From Thiomicrospira aerophila AL3 (GTDB lineage: Bacteria > Pseudomonadota > Gammaproteobacteria > Thiomicrospirales > Thiomicrospiraceae), in assembly GCF_000227665.2 (NCBI RefSeq), contig NZ_CP007030.1, positions 1,550,001 through 1,614,000 on the forward strand: 64,000 bases of DNA, read 5' to 3'. Of the stretch, positions 35,245 to 44,184 are shown piece after piece; the stretch's first letter is position 1, and each line of letters opens with the position of its first letter. The position numbers and the translations under genes were made by a program. The notes under the pieces were generated by a model that was given only the letters and a program-made list of their open reading frames with translations, was not told the DNA's origin and made no database searches.

Positions 35245-36321
35245 ATGGCAAAGCACTTTTTAAAAGGCAATCTTCAACTCGAGCTTGGCAGTTTTAAGCT
35301 CAATAGCGGTGAGTTTGAACTACCACTTGAAGGCGTGACCGTGTTATTCGGTCGCTCCGGTAGCGGCAAAAGTACGCTATTGCGCGCTATAGCAGGCCTG
35401 GATAAACGCACCCATGGTCAACTCAGCATGGACGGTGAGGTTTGGCAAGCGGGCTCAAAACGTCTAGCGACCGAACAGCGGCATATTGGCTTTGTGTTTC
35501 AGGATGCCGCCTTGTTTCCGCACATGACGGTGCGCCAAAACCTGATGTACGGCATCAACCGCTTGCCAAAAAACCACCCAACGGCGGATTTTGACAAGAT
35601 TGTGCGCCGGGTGGGCATTGAAGACAAACTCGACCGCGACGTCACTTTTTTATCCGGTGGCGAAAAACAACGTGTCGCGATTGCGCGTGCCTTACTTATG
35701 TCGCCCAAACTGCTTTGCATGGATGAACCACTTTCAGCACTCGATTGGCGCTCAAAAGCCGAGTTATTGGGCTTGATTGAAGAACTGGTTGAAGAGTTTA
35801 AGCTGCCGGTGCTTTATATCACTCATGCACCGGTAGAGGTCGAACGCTTGGCGAACCAGATCGTGTTTATGCAAGAGGGTCAGATCGAAACCATTGAAAC
35901 CCTGCAACAATCACTAAAACGTCCTGACTCCCCCTTGTTCGACGAACAGGGTGCGGTGTCGGTATTAATCGGCCAACCAGGTCGGGTGGAAACAGGGTTG
36001 CGCGAAATCAACTTGGGCGAAGACACCCTCTACCTGAGCCAAACCCATGATATTCACACTCACACTGTACGTGTTCGGGTGTTAGCACGGGATGTGAGTT
36101 TAGCTCTATCCGACCCCAAAGATTTAAGTATTATTAACCACCTTCGCACCGAGGTTGATGAACTGGTTCCGCTTGACGAACACCGTTTGTTAGTCCGCTT
36201 AAACCTTGCCGGAGGCCAGCAGTTATTCGCCGAAATAACCCAAGCCTCCGCCCAACGCCTCAAGCTACAACCCGACCTGGTGGTCTATGCATTAATTAAA
36301 TCGGTCGCGCTAGCGGAATAA
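35245..36321 (+). CDS. modC: Molybdate ABC transporter, ATPase
   Basis: A 358-residue ATPase: Walker A GRSGSGKST, Q-loop FVFQDAALFPHMTVRQNL, signature LSGGEKQRVAIARAL, Walker B LLCMDEPLSALD, then a C-terminal Mop/TOBE domain (about 290-355) that binds molybdate in ModC. Complete modABC unit. The next gene begins four bases after the stop. Confidence 0.96.
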   Translation: MAKHFLKGNLQLELGSFKLNSGEFELPLEGVTVLFGRSGSGKSTLLRAIAGLDKRTHGQLSMDGEVWQAGSKRLATEQRHIGFVFQDAALFPHMTVRQNLMYGINRLPKNHPTADFDKIVRRVGIEDKLDRDVTFLSGGEKQRVAIARALLMSPKLLCMDEPLSALDWRSKAELLGLIEELVEEFKLPVLYITHAPVEVERLANQIVFMQEGQIETIETLQQSLKRPDSPLFDEQGAVSVLIGQPGRVETGLREINLGEDTLYLSQTHDIHTHTVRVRVLARDVSLALSDPKDLSIINHLRTEVDELVPLDEHRLLVRLNLAGGQQLFAEITQASAQRLKLQPDLVVYALIKSVALAE

Positions 36322-36325
36322 CTCG

Positions 36326-37123
36326 ATGAGTGGATTACAAAAACTCTGGCTAGCGGCGGTGCTCGGCGCTCTGATTGGTTTGCTCGGCGGCTTGATTGGC
36401 CTGGGCGGTGCAGAATTCCGTTTGCCGATTTTGGTCGCGGTATTCAGCTTGCCCACGCTGGAAGCGATTATTCTCAATAAAGCCATGAGTTTGGTGGTGG
36501 TGATTACCTCGATTTTTTCTCGCGGATTTAGCGTGCCGATGGAAAGCCTGCTCCCGCATTGGCTGATAGTCGTCAATCTGCTGTTCGGCTCGGTGGTCGG
36601 TGCATGGTATGCCGCCGGTTATGTGATGAAACTCGCCCCCGCGATGCTCAACCGCGTGGTGTTCGGATTGCTGATTGCGCTGGCGCTGATTATGTTTTGG
36701 GAACACCTAGTCGGTTTCGGTGAAACGGGCACACCTTTATTTCAGCAGGCCTGGTTACAAGCCTTAGTCGGCATATTAGCAGGCCTGCTGGTCGGCATCG
36801 TTGCGGCGGTATTAGGTGTCGCTGGTGGCGAATTATTGATTCCAATTATTGTGATTCTCTGGGGCATCGACATCAAAACCGCCGGCAGCCTGTCGTTATT
36901 GGTCAGTCTGCCCACTATGCTGGTCGGGTTTTTCCGCTACCGCCAAGCGCAAGCCTTTGATGCACTGCGTCGTGAAAGGGATTTATTAATCTGGATGAGT
37001 GTCGGCTCAATTGCTGGCGCGCTCGTCGGCGGCCTGATGCTCGGCTTGGTTCCCGCACAATGGCTCGGCTTGTTTTTAGCGGTTTTGCTACTGATTTCCG
37101 CTTGGAAAGTGTTTAAACATTAA
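36326..37123 (+). CDS. TauE/SafE-type (DUF81) anion permease
   Basis: A 265-residue inner-membrane protein with about eight helices: GALIGLLGGLIGLGGAEFRLPIL and the second repeat GLLVGIVAAVLGVAGGELLIPIIVI show the internal duplication of this family, linked to export or uptake of sulfite and sulfur-containing anions. It starts four bases after modC, which suggests co-transcription with modABC. The substrate is unknown. Two CAGGCCTG copies lie only 34 bases apart (36746 and 36780). Confidence 0.88.
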   Translation: MSGLQKLWLAAVLGALIGLLGGLIGLGGAEFRLPILVAVFSLPTLEAIILNKAMSLVVVITSIFSRGFSVPMESLLPHWLIVVNLLFGSVVGAWYAAGYVMKLAPAMLNRVVFGLLIALALIMFWEHLVGFGETGTPLFQQAWLQALVGILAGLLVGIVAAVLGVAGGELLIPIIVILWGIDIKTAGSLSLLVSLPTMLVGFFRYRQAQAFDALRRERDLLIWMSVGSIAGALVGGLMLGLVPAQWLGLFLAVLLLISAWKVFKH

Positions 37124-37136
37124 AGACGCTAACCCT

Positions 37137-37421
37137 TTAAGACGCTAATTTAAAGCGCAAGCCCATTGCTTCAATCACCTTAAATACGGTTTCAAACCGT
37201 GGGTGTTTACCTTCCCCAAACGATTTATACAAACTTTGATAACCTAACCCCGTCTTTTCCGATAAAGCTTTCATACCACTTGAACGTGCGACCACGCCCA
37301 GTGCGTCAATAAAGAAGGCTGGATCATTTTCGTCCAGCGCGGCTTGCAAATAGGCTTTTACGTCTTCAGGGGTATTGAGGTAATCACTCACATTAAACGT
37401 ATCATTCATTGATTGTGTCAT
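37137..37421 (-). CDS. HigA-like addiction-module antidote
   Basis: A 94-residue protein of the 'probable addiction module antidote' family: YLNTPEDVKAYLQAALDENDPAFFIDALGVVARSSGM then an HTH ALSEKTGLGYQSLYKSFGEGKHPRFETVFKVI. Members pair with HigB/RelE-like (Gp49) toxins. Here the toxin just upstream is only a C-terminal part fused to a PIN remnant, overlapping this gene by 20 bases. Confidence 0.85.
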   Translation of the reverse strand: MTQSMNDTFNVSDYLNTPEDVKAYLQAALDENDPAFFIDALGVVARSSGMKALSEKTGLGYQSLYKSFGEGKHPRFETVFKVIEAMGLRFKLAS

Positions 37422-37913
37422 GCTTCAACCATCCTTTTACTTTTTCAATATCTTTCGACTGATGAGGCTTCAGGCCAGCGATCATTAGCAAAACTAATTC
37501 GCTATGCGCTTGTTTATAATAAACACGCCAGCCCTGCCCAACATCAATACGCAGTTCATAAAGTTGGCCTTCAATATTTTTAAAGTCACCACGATTGCCC
37601 TGCTCTAATCGTCTTAAACGCGCTCCATCAAACGGATTTAGCCAGTCGGTATCAAGCGTTTTAAAATCGGCGAGATTACCTGTTACCACGGTTAAATGAT
37701 GGACTTTTGCGCTGGCGGCAATCATGGCATCTTCGTAAAGCGTATTGGAAGTACCGTGCATCAATTTAGCCCAGACTCGAAACACCTTGCCATCCAGCGG
37801 TAGAATATTGTAACTTTCTGCAACGCGGTTCAGCCAGGCCTCAATTTCCTGTGCTTTTGTGGGTCTTGCGCGCGCGTTAATTCAGAAATAACATTCGTGT
37901 CGAGAAGGTACAT
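37402..37913 (-). pseudogene. Frameshifted VapC fused to the C-terminal half of a HigB-like toxin
   Basis: The leftward ATG at 37913 opens MYLLDTNVISELTRA, a PIN-toxin start. The frame breaks within a (CG)n run at about 37868-37876; shifting by two bases restores RPTKAQEIEAWLNRV, and the PIN domain continues to WLNPF. Instead of ending there, as VapC does, the frame runs on without a stop into RLRRLEQGNRGDFKNIEG and RIDVGQGWRVYYKQ, the C-terminal two-thirds of a HigB/Gp49-type toxin. Reading: a deletion fused two tandem toxin genes, and one dinucleotide was later gained. A separate shorter frame starts at 37785. Confidence 0.75.
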
Positions 37914-37921
37914 AGCGTCTG

Positions 37922-38185
37922 TCACTCGCCTTCTAACGGCATCACTTCACGGCGACGCGCTTGACCGCGTTGTGGCAAAATCAACTCACCCCGCGCTTCA
38001 CCAGTCAAAAGTAAGCTTTTTAAACTAGGTTTAGCGGAAGATTGTAATTGACGCCACATTTCAATCGGCACCAAAACTGCCGCTTCACGGCCTCGTTTTG
38101 AAACCATCTGTGGGCCATCTTGTAAACAAGTTTCTAAAAACTCACTAAAACGTGCCTTCGCGTCTTGAACTGGCCAAGTATGCAT
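37922..38185 (-). CDS. Phd/YefM-type antitoxin
   Basis: An 87-residue protein from the ATG at 38185 (AAGGAG upstream). The N-terminus VQDAKARFSEFLETCLQDGPQMVSKRGREAAVLVPIEMW is the Phd/YefM DNA-binding fold; the C-terminal GEARGELILPQRG would wrap the toxin. Its partner, the PIN toxin starting eight bases after the stop, is frameshifted and fused. Confidence 0.88.
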   Translation of the reverse strand: MHTWPVQDAKARFSEFLETCLQDGPQMVSKRGREAAVLVPIEMWRQLQSSAKPSLKSLLLTGEARGELILPQRGQARRREVMPLEGE

Positions 38186-38293
38186 AACAAAACTCCTTCT
38201 GACTAGATTAATGACCAATTTAAGCATTTTATATATTTTTGCAACAAGCCCACAACCAGGCCTGGTAGGCCAACTGGATTTGATTAATGATCT

Positions 38294-38323
38294 CCCTTAG
38301 GCGTATAGTTATCAGCCTAAAGG
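38294..38323. promoter_or_regulatory. Inverted repeat upstream of the GDCCVxC gene
   Basis: CCCTTAGGC and GCCTAAAGG, with one mismatch, are separated by 12 bases and end 27 bases before the ATG. Also in this 165-base gap is a CAGGCCTG copy (38257). An operator is possible; nothing in the window names the regulator. Confidence 0.3.
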
Positions 38324-38350
38324 TTCATTTATTAAATAGCGGAGGCGCTG

Positions 38351-38569
38351 ATGGATATACAACTGGAATCGACTTTGAGCTGCCCAAACTGCGGTCAAAG
38401 TAAAACCGAGCAGATGCCAACGGATGCCTGTCAATATTTTTATGAATGCAGCTTTTGTGGCGCGCTACTAAAGCCGCTTGCAGGTGATTGTTGTGTCTTT
38501 TGTTCGTATGGTGATGTGCCTTGCCCGCCGATTCAGTTAAACGGCGCACAAGGATCTTGCTGCGGTTAA
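38351..38569 (+). CDS. GDCCVxC-family small cysteine-rich protein
   Basis: A 72-residue protein with ten or more Cys. An N-terminal zinc-ribbon-like CPNCGQ pair is followed by ECSFCGALLKPLAGDCCVFCSYGDVPCPPIQ, the signature of the 'GDCCVxC domain-containing (seleno)protein' family, some members of which use selenocysteine. Here all positions are Cys and no in-frame TGA interrupts. GGAGG lies upstream of the ATG. Function is not known; metal or thiol chemistry is likely. Convergent with the DUF2892 gene. Confidence 0.85.
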   Translation: MDIQLESTLSCPNCGQSKTEQMPTDACQYFYECSFCGALLKPLAGDCCVFCSYGDVPCPPIQLNGAQGSCCG

Positions 38570-38588
38570 ACTTTGCTGCAAAAACCGG

Positions 38589-38948
38589 TCAATTGTGCGA
38601 CTTGCCCTGAGGTTTTGTATCACATTTGGTTGGGGTATGGCTCGAAGTCTTGTCGCAACATTGCGCTCCGGCATCGCAGCAGTTTTGTTTTGCGTCAGCT
38701 TTTTGTGGCGTATCACAGGCCACACCACAAGCAACACATTCACCACGGGCGTTTTTAAACATCGGACAAAAGCCGGTAAAACTGGCTTGGATGGCATTGG
38801 CACTCATCAGTAACAAAATCCAAAACACCCAGTCTTGCAGCAAATTGATCTGCCCCAATACATGCGCCACCCCAATCAATATCGCCATAAAAATCGCCAA
38901 CATGCGCAGCGGACGATTACCTCTCACCACCGAAGTTGAATCAGCCAT
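38589..38948 (-). CDS. DUF2892 membrane protein with cysteine-rich tail
   Basis: A 119-residue protein (ATG 38948, GGGG upstream). The N-terminal half is a DUF2892 unit with two membrane helices: RPLRMLAIFMAILIGVAHVLGQ and DWVFWILLLMSANAIQASFTGFCPM. The C-terminal 50 residues are unusual for the family: nine Cys in all from GFCP onward, with GECVACGVAC, NCC and QCC clusters, plus His and Lys. This tail looks like a metal-binding metallothionein-like extension. Next to another Cys-rich gene. Confidence 0.82.
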   Translation of the reverse strand: MADSTSVVRGNRPLRMLAIFMAILIGVAHVLGQINLLQDWVFWILLLMSANAIQASFTGFCPMFKNARGECVACGVACDTPQKADAKQNCCDAGAQCCDKTSSHTPTKCDTKPQGKSHN

Positions 38949-38988
38949 TTTAAACACCCCAACTTCTCAAACATTAAGCAAAAACAAA

Positions 38989-41142
38989 TTAAACGGCCAA
39001 CCGACCAACTAAATCAGCACTAAATTGCTCGACAGGGCAAGGTCTGCCAAAGAAATAGCCTTGGTAATGATGGCAACCATTGGCTAATAGAATATCACGT
39101 TGTTCTTGGGTTTCAACTCCTTCAGCAATGACATCCAAACCGAGTGATTGACTCATCGCAATAATGGTTTTGACAATGGTGACATCGTCGGGGTCTTGTA
39201 CAATATCACGCACAAAGGTTTGATCAATTTTAATTTGATCCAGCGGCAGGCGCTTTAGGTATTGTAATGAAGAATAGCCGGTTCCAAAATCATCGAGTGA
39301 AAATTTGACACCCAACTCACGCAGTTGACGCATTTTTAAAACCGTTTCTTCGATATTGTCAATAATTGTACTTTCAGTTAATTCGATTTTAAGCCGTCCA
39401 GCATGAATACCATAACGCTGAATATTTTGTGAAACCTGATCAACAAAATTGGGTTCTTTAAACTGCTTAGCACTGACATTAATCGCCAAAATTAAATTAC
39501 TCAGATGCGCCTGGTTTTGCCAATCACGCAGCTGCTCACAAGCTTTTTCAATTACCCAACGACCCATGGCTTTAATTTGACCTGTTTCCTCGGCTAGGGG
39601 AATAAAATCAGCAGGCGACACCTGACCACGCTGGGGGTGATGCCAACGAATTAAGGCTTCTGCGCCAATTGGGTTTTTATGCTCGTCTACTTGTAGCTGA
39701 TAGTAAAGTTCGAGCTGATTTTGTTCAATCGCCTCATGCAACTGAGTTTCTAAAGTAGCACGCTGTTCAACTTCTTTTTGGATTGATGGGTCATAAAAAC
39801 TAATGCTGTTGCGATCCGTTGACTTGGCTCCATACATGGCGGTTTCGGCATGTTTCAGCAAATCATCGGTTGTCTCAGTCAAGCCTTGAAAAATCACTAC
39901 TCCAACACTCGGTGACGTAAAATAACGTGCCCCCTCTATTTCATAGGGCTGATTGAGCTGTTCACGAATCAGTTCTGCAACCTGTTCTACTTTATTGGCC
40001 GCATGGCGACTTTGGCTACCTAAGGTTTCAAGCGTAACCACAAACTCATCGCCACCGACACGGGCTAAATTATCCACATCGCGCAAACAACTTTTCAAGC
40101 GTTTAGCTACCTCAATTAACAGCTGATCACCAGTCTTATGGCCATGTGCATCGTTAATGGTTTTAAAGTGGTCCAAATCAAAATAAAGTAACGCGCCATG
40201 TTGCCCACTGCGCTCGTTAACCATCATTGAATGATTTAAACGCTCCGTCAGCAACCGACGATTGGGCAACTTGGTTAAAGGATCATAAAATGCCAGCTGA
40301 AAAGCCTCAGCTTCGGCCTGTTTGCGTCGTGCAATCGCATCACGAAAGCTTAACAGGGCGGTGGCGATGCGGCCAAATTCGCCATTAGACGTTTGCTGCA
40401 TTCGTTCGATCTGCGGCATCGGAATTTGCACTTGATGATCATTGCGCGCCATCACACTCAAGGCATCAGCGATCACCAACATTTTTCGACTCACCAGGCC
40501 TGCTGAAAATAAGGCCAACAAAAACATCAACAATAAACCGATCAGGCCAATCAGCACCACACTCAAAAAAAATTGTTCCTGGGTATCAAAGCCTTCATTG
40601 CTTCGGGCTTCTGCACGCTGCGCTAATAGATTGGTAATACGTTGGGTGTAAAGCGAAAATTGCACAAAATTTTCCTGCGCACGCTGCACATAACCACTGG
40701 CAACATTGGGGTCAATGGCAATAATATCGGTTGCCATAATAATAAAACGTCGATATTGATGAAAGTTTTCTTGCAACGCAATAACACTGCCGTGATTCAC
40801 TTCGTGTAACAATTCTGAATTAGCTAAATCATTAACTTTTTTATTTAGTAGCTCAAGCTCGTCAACAATACTTGCATGCAAAAAATACAGTTGCACGTCA
40901 GACAAGTCACCTTTATAAGCCGCATCAATTGCCCCCGCTACACGCTGATGAATACGCCCTATTTCGCCACTAAAGATCGCTGCCTGCTGGACAACTTGCA
41001 GGTCGCCAAGTTGTTTTTGATGGTTGTCAGCATACTGCGATTTCAGTGAAGTCAGCGACCAATAGCCGATAGCAATGGCGACCAACACCACCGAGAGTAC
41101 CGGCCAAAAAAACAACAGCAATATGGTGCGACTGGCTTTCAT
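38989..41142 (-). CDS. Membrane GGDEF-EAL c-di-GMP protein
   Basis: A 717-residue protein: helix 1 (about 8-28), periplasmic helical sensor (about 30-190), helix 2 (about 192-213), a HAMP-like linker, GGDEF domain with intact VGGDEFVV, and EAL domain with GAEALIRWHHP, NVSAKQF and DDFGTGYSSL. Both activities could be present. The gene starts one base after the stop of the phosphatase gene upstream, so they are one operon. Confidence 0.92.
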   Translation of the reverse strand: MKASRTILLLFFWPVLSVVLVAIAIGYWSLTSLKSQYADNHQKQLGDLQVVQQAAIFSGEIGRIHQRVAGAIDAAYKGDLSDVQLYFLHASIVDELELLNKKVNDLANSELLHEVNHGSVIALQENFHQYRRFIIMATDIIAIDPNVASGYVQRAQENFVQFSLYTQRITNLLAQRAEARSNEGFDTQEQFFLSVVLIGLIGLLLMFLLALFSAGLVSRKMLVIADALSVMARNDHQVQIPMPQIERMQQTSNGEFGRIATALLSFRDAIARRKQAEAEAFQLAFYDPLTKLPNRRLLTERLNHSMMVNERSGQHGALLYFDLDHFKTINDAHGHKTGDQLLIEVAKRLKSCLRDVDNLARVGGDEFVVTLETLGSQSRHAANKVEQVAELIREQLNQPYEIEGARYFTSPSVGVVIFQGLTETTDDLLKHAETAMYGAKSTDRNSISFYDPSIQKEVEQRATLETQLHEAIEQNQLELYYQLQVDEHKNPIGAEALIRWHHPQRGQVSPADFIPLAEETGQIKAMGRWVIEKACEQLRDWQNQAHLSNLILAINVSAKQFKEPNFVDQVSQNIQRYGIHAGRLKIELTESTIIDNIEETVLKMRQLRELGVKFSLDDFGTGYSSLQYLKRLPLDQIKIDQTFVRDIVQDPDDVTIVKTIIAMSQSLGLDVIAEGVETQEQRDILLANGCHHYQGYFFGRPCPVEQFSADLVGRLAV

Positions 41143-41143
41143 T

Positions 41144-41785
41144 TTAAGGTGTGAACCCCATTTGTGTTAACAAGGCAGGCCAATCATCGGGTGTAATGGT
41201 GCCTATATATTCAAAGCCGCTAGCATCTAACGGACGAAAAAATACCAGTGATCCTTCTGGTGGAAAATACTTCATCATTTCAACGAGATTCGGACCATGG
41301 GCGACCAGCACGCGATTGGTTCCAGCAGCAACCGGCTTGGACAAAAGTTCAAAGGTTGTTTGAATAATCGGCTGTTTTTGTGCAGTGGTTAAGGCAGCTG
41401 TATACTGCAAATTGATTTCCACATCGACCCGTGATGGGTCAAAAACAATCTTGGCGGTTTCCACTGCACGACAGAGCGGGCTGGCTAATACGGCATTGTA
41501 AGGAATCGCAAGCTGTTTAAAAAAACCGCCAATTTGTGCCAGTTCGGCTTTGCCCTCGGTGGTTAAAGGGCGCTGGGTAGCACAGTCACTTAAGTCAATT
41601 GGCACTTGATCAGGAATAGACGTATCGGTTTTGCCGTGACGCATATAAATGACATAACCACCTTGCCTGAGCTGTTCGATTAGAGCCGGTGTTGCGGTAA
41701 CGATATCCTTAAATTCATCATCAGCATGAGCCGGGAAAAAAATCAAACCAATACTCAACACCAACAACTGAATCACTTTTTTCAT
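41144..41785 (-). CDS. Exported histidine phosphatase (SixA/PGM-like)
   Basis: A 213-residue protein with signal peptide ending FPAHA. The catalytic RHG is in VIYMRHGKTDTS and the second His in VLVAHGPNLVEMM; SPLCRAVETA is the Arg-rich substrate pocket. Family: histidine phosphatase superfamily branch 1. Export suggests a periplasmic phosphatase. Directly precedes the GGDEF-EAL gene. Confidence 0.86.
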   Translation of the reverse strand: MKKVIQLLVLSIGLIFFPAHADDEFKDIVTATPALIEQLRQGGYVIYMRHGKTDTSIPDQVPIDLSDCATQRPLTTEGKAELAQIGGFFKQLAIPYNAVLASPLCRAVETAKIVFDPSRVDVEINLQYTAALTTAQKQPIIQTTFELLSKPVAAGTNRVLVAHGPNLVEMMKYFPPEGSLVFFRPLDASGFEYIGTITPDDWPALLTQMGFTP

Positions 41786-41862
41786 CTATCCCCCCAAACC
41801 AATGTCAAAGAATCAGCAATTAATACCCTAACTATCTTTTGATTGTACACAGATAAATAAAA

Positions 41863-42516
41863 TTACGCATCCATCATTATTACTGATTCCGGCCAACGTG
41901 ATTTGGGCAGTTTGGCGTTAAAATCGTTCTCGGCTTGGTAACCTACCGCAACCACCGCCAAGGCTTTATAGCCTTGTTCGGTTAAGCCAAACTCGGCATC
42001 CAAAATCGCGGTATCCACCCCTTCAATCGGTACCGCATCCAACCCCATCGCGCCGACACCTAATAAAAACGCGCCGATATTGAGGTAAACTTGTTTTTCC
42101 ATCCAACACTGGGTATCGTGCCACTCAACTCGATGCAAATCGGCATAAAATGCGCGTACTTTTCTAACCTTGGCTTTCATCTCTTCGGAGTCAATCCGAC
42201 CATCCTGCTGCTCTTGCCCCAGCAAGGACTCCAAATAGTCGTCGGTGAAATCAGTTTTAACACAGAACACCACCGATAACGAGGCCTCCAGTATCTTGCT
42301 TTCATTCGCGACATACGGCCCACTAGCCGCTTTGGCTATCCGTGCCTTGCCTTGCTGTGTCTGAGCAATAACGAAATACCAAGGTTGAGAGTTGACGCTA
42401 GAAGGACTTAAACGCAATAGTGCTTTGACATCCACTACTTGTTGCGGTGAGAGTAGGCGAGTTGAATCAAACTTTTTGGTCGAGTAGCGCCTTTGCGCAG
42501 TCTCAATAATATTCAT
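41863..42516 (-). CDS. nfsB: Oxygen-insensitive NAD(P)H nitroreductase / dihydropteridine reductase
   Basis: FMN flavoenzyme of 217 residues: RRYSTKKFDSTRLLS at the N-terminus (FMN phosphate contacts), LRLSPSSVNSQPWYFVIA, VPIEGVDTAILDAEFGLTEQGYKALAVVAVGY and a C-terminal PKSRWP. Matches the NfsB/NfnB branch. ATG at 42516 chosen over a TTG one codon upstream. Unrelated in function to its neighbours, as far as can be seen. Confidence 0.9.
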   Translation of the reverse strand: MNIIETAQRRYSTKKFDSTRLLSPQQVVDVKALLRLSPSSVNSQPWYFVIAQTQQGKARIAKAASGPYVANESKILEASLSVVFCVKTDFTDDYLESLLGQEQQDGRIDSEEMKAKVRKVRAFYADLHRVEWHDTQCWMEKQVYLNIGAFLLGVGAMGLDAVPIEGVDTAILDAEFGLTEQGYKALAVVAVGYQAENDFNAKLPKSRWPESVIMMDA

Positions 42517-42554
42517 CAATTTTCCCGTTAACTAAAAACTAAAATTTAAAAGCA

Positions 42555-43895
42555 CTATAGCTTATTTAGACTAATATGAAAACAGGTATGATTGTCCTGA
42601 GATGTGGCGTGAATTGTACCCTGGTGAACCAGAATAATAGCGCGGCTGATCGCCAGCCCTAAACCCGATCCGCCTTGGTGTGGACGTGCGGATTCGACGC
42701 GATAAAAACGTTCAAATAACTTATTTAAGTGCTCGGCAGGGATGGTTTCGCCCTGGTTGCAAATCTTTATTTCAAGTTGGTTTTTGGTTTGTTTAAGTCG
42801 AATTTGAATGGTGGAATTGCTATACGCATGCCGAACCGCGTTGCCGAGTATATTGGCCAATGCACGTCTAAGCAGTTCACCATTGCCCTTTACTGTGCCT
42901 TGACCTTGCAAATCAAAGTGGATGTGGCGTTCGGCGGCAGGCAATTCAAAATAGTCGATTAATTGACGGCATAGCGCTTGCAGTTCAACAGGCTGCGTTT
43001 CAATATCCAATCCTTGATCGGTTTTGGCCAGCAACAGCATGTCGTTGACCATCCGTGCCAAGCGTTCAAACTCTTCAATATTCGACACCAGAATATCTTG
43101 ATAATCCGCTTTATCACGTGGTTGGCTGAGCGCAACTTGGCTTTGCATCATCAGATTATTAATCGGGGTGCGGAACTCGTGCGCCAGGTCAGCCGAAAAT
43201 TGTGACAGCCGTTGAAATGCATTTTCTAGCCGATCCAGCATGGCATTAAAGGCTTGCCCCAGTGGTTGCAGCTCTGTCGGCAGGGTGTTGATATCCAGGC
43301 GTTCGGTCAGGTGTTGTCCTGACACCTTGGTGGCCAGTTGGCTAAAGTGTTTAAGCGGACGAAGGCCTTGGCGAACCATCCACCAACCCAAGCCCACCAT
43401 GACCAGCAAGGCAATCAAAGAACCGACCAATAACAGTTGGATAAACATCTGCATAAAATGCTCATGGTGGTCGATGTTTTTGAGGCTAATCACCCACCAG
43501 GCCTGGTTGTCTGCCGCTGGAGCAAACCAACTAACATAGGCTTGGTTTTCCAGCATAATGCGTTGCAACTGGTTGGCGTTAAAATCGTCAGGCGTGAACA
43601 GATGGGGGGAATCAATGCTGCTATAGCGCAGGGTATGTTGATTAAACAACAAATAATGCCAACCGGCTTCGCGCGGCAATAGATGGTTAAGTTGCGCGAT
43701 CAGTTCAGCTTGGTCGAGCTGATTGTTTTCGGTATAGAGCCGGATTTGCTGTTGTTTGGTTTGCAACTCGGCCAAATCCATTTCATCAAAATGGTGCTGC
43801 ACCGTGTGCGCCAACAAGCCACCCAACAACACCAACACCAACAGACTGATCAGGGTAAAAAATCCAATTAACCGACTGGCAATCGACAGATTCAT
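42555..43895 (-). CDS. cusS: Heavy-metal sensor histidine kinase (CusS-like)
   Basis: A 446-residue membrane kinase: helix 1 about 10-32, periplasmic sensor of about 115 residues, helix 2 about 148-172, HAMP, HisKA with the phospho-acceptor in DLAHEFRTPINNLM, and HATPase with NILGNAVRHA, RPHQGGSGLGLAIS. This is the CusS/CopS class for copper or silver. Its partner cusR lies upstream on the same strand, but a two-gene toxin-antitoxin module separates them. The His-containing periplasmic DHHEHF patch may bind metal. Confidence 0.9.
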   Translation of the reverse strand: MNLSIASRLIGFFTLISLLVLVLLGGLLAHTVQHHFDEMDLAELQTKQQQIRLYTENNQLDQAELIAQLNHLLPREAGWHYLLFNQHTLRYSSIDSPHLFTPDDFNANQLQRIMLENQAYVSWFAPAADNQAWWVISLKNIDHHEHFMQMFIQLLLVGSLIALLVMVGLGWWMVRQGLRPLKHFSQLATKVSGQHLTERLDINTLPTELQPLGQAFNAMLDRLENAFQRLSQFSADLAHEFRTPINNLMMQSQVALSQPRDKADYQDILVSNIEEFERLARMVNDMLLLAKTDQGLDIETQPVELQALCRQLIDYFELPAAERHIHFDLQGQGTVKGNGELLRRALANILGNAVRHAYSNSTIQIRLKQTKNQLEIKICNQGETIPAEHLNKLFERFYRVESARPHQGGSGLGLAISRAIILVHQGTIHATSQDNHTCFHISLNKL

Positions 43896-43908
43896 GGTTT
43901 TGACTTAA

Positions 43909-44184
43909 TTAAGAAATCGAAATTTCAAGTTTTCGACCTAAAACAGCAGCAAATTTTTCTAAGGTTGAAAGCTTGATGTCTTCTGCATGATTTTCTATTC
44001 GAGAAATCGCCGATTTTTTTGTATTTAATCGTTCGGCAAGATCGTCTTGCGTCAACCCCGATTCTTCGCGTGCTTGGCGAAGCATGACACCTATCTTAAA
44101 AGTTTGATACCCTTCTTCAAAACCGTCATTAAATGCGGCATCTTTTGCTTGACGCTGGCTGATATATTTTTTTAAGTCACTCAT
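43909..44184 (-). CDS. higA: HigA-type HTH antitoxin
   Basis: A 91-residue protein with a Cro/C1 helix-turn-helix: REESGLTQDDLAERLNTKKSAISRIENHAEDIKLSTLEKFAAVLGRKLEISI. It overlaps the toxin stop by eight bases (ATGAGTGA), the usual HigBA layout with toxin first. The cusS ATG follows its stop by only 13 bases, so the module reads straight into the kinase gene. Confidence 0.9.
   Translation of the reverse strand: MSDLKKYISQRQAKDAAFNDGFEEGYQTFKIGVMLRQAREESGLTQDDLAERLNTKKSAISRIENHAEDIKLSTLEKFAAVLGRKLEISIS

Noticed and set aside
38595-39012. Rightward open frames opposite the DUF2892 gene
   Set aside because: They mirror the Cys-rich codons of the opposite strand, and the DUF2892 frame has a good ribosome site and family match.
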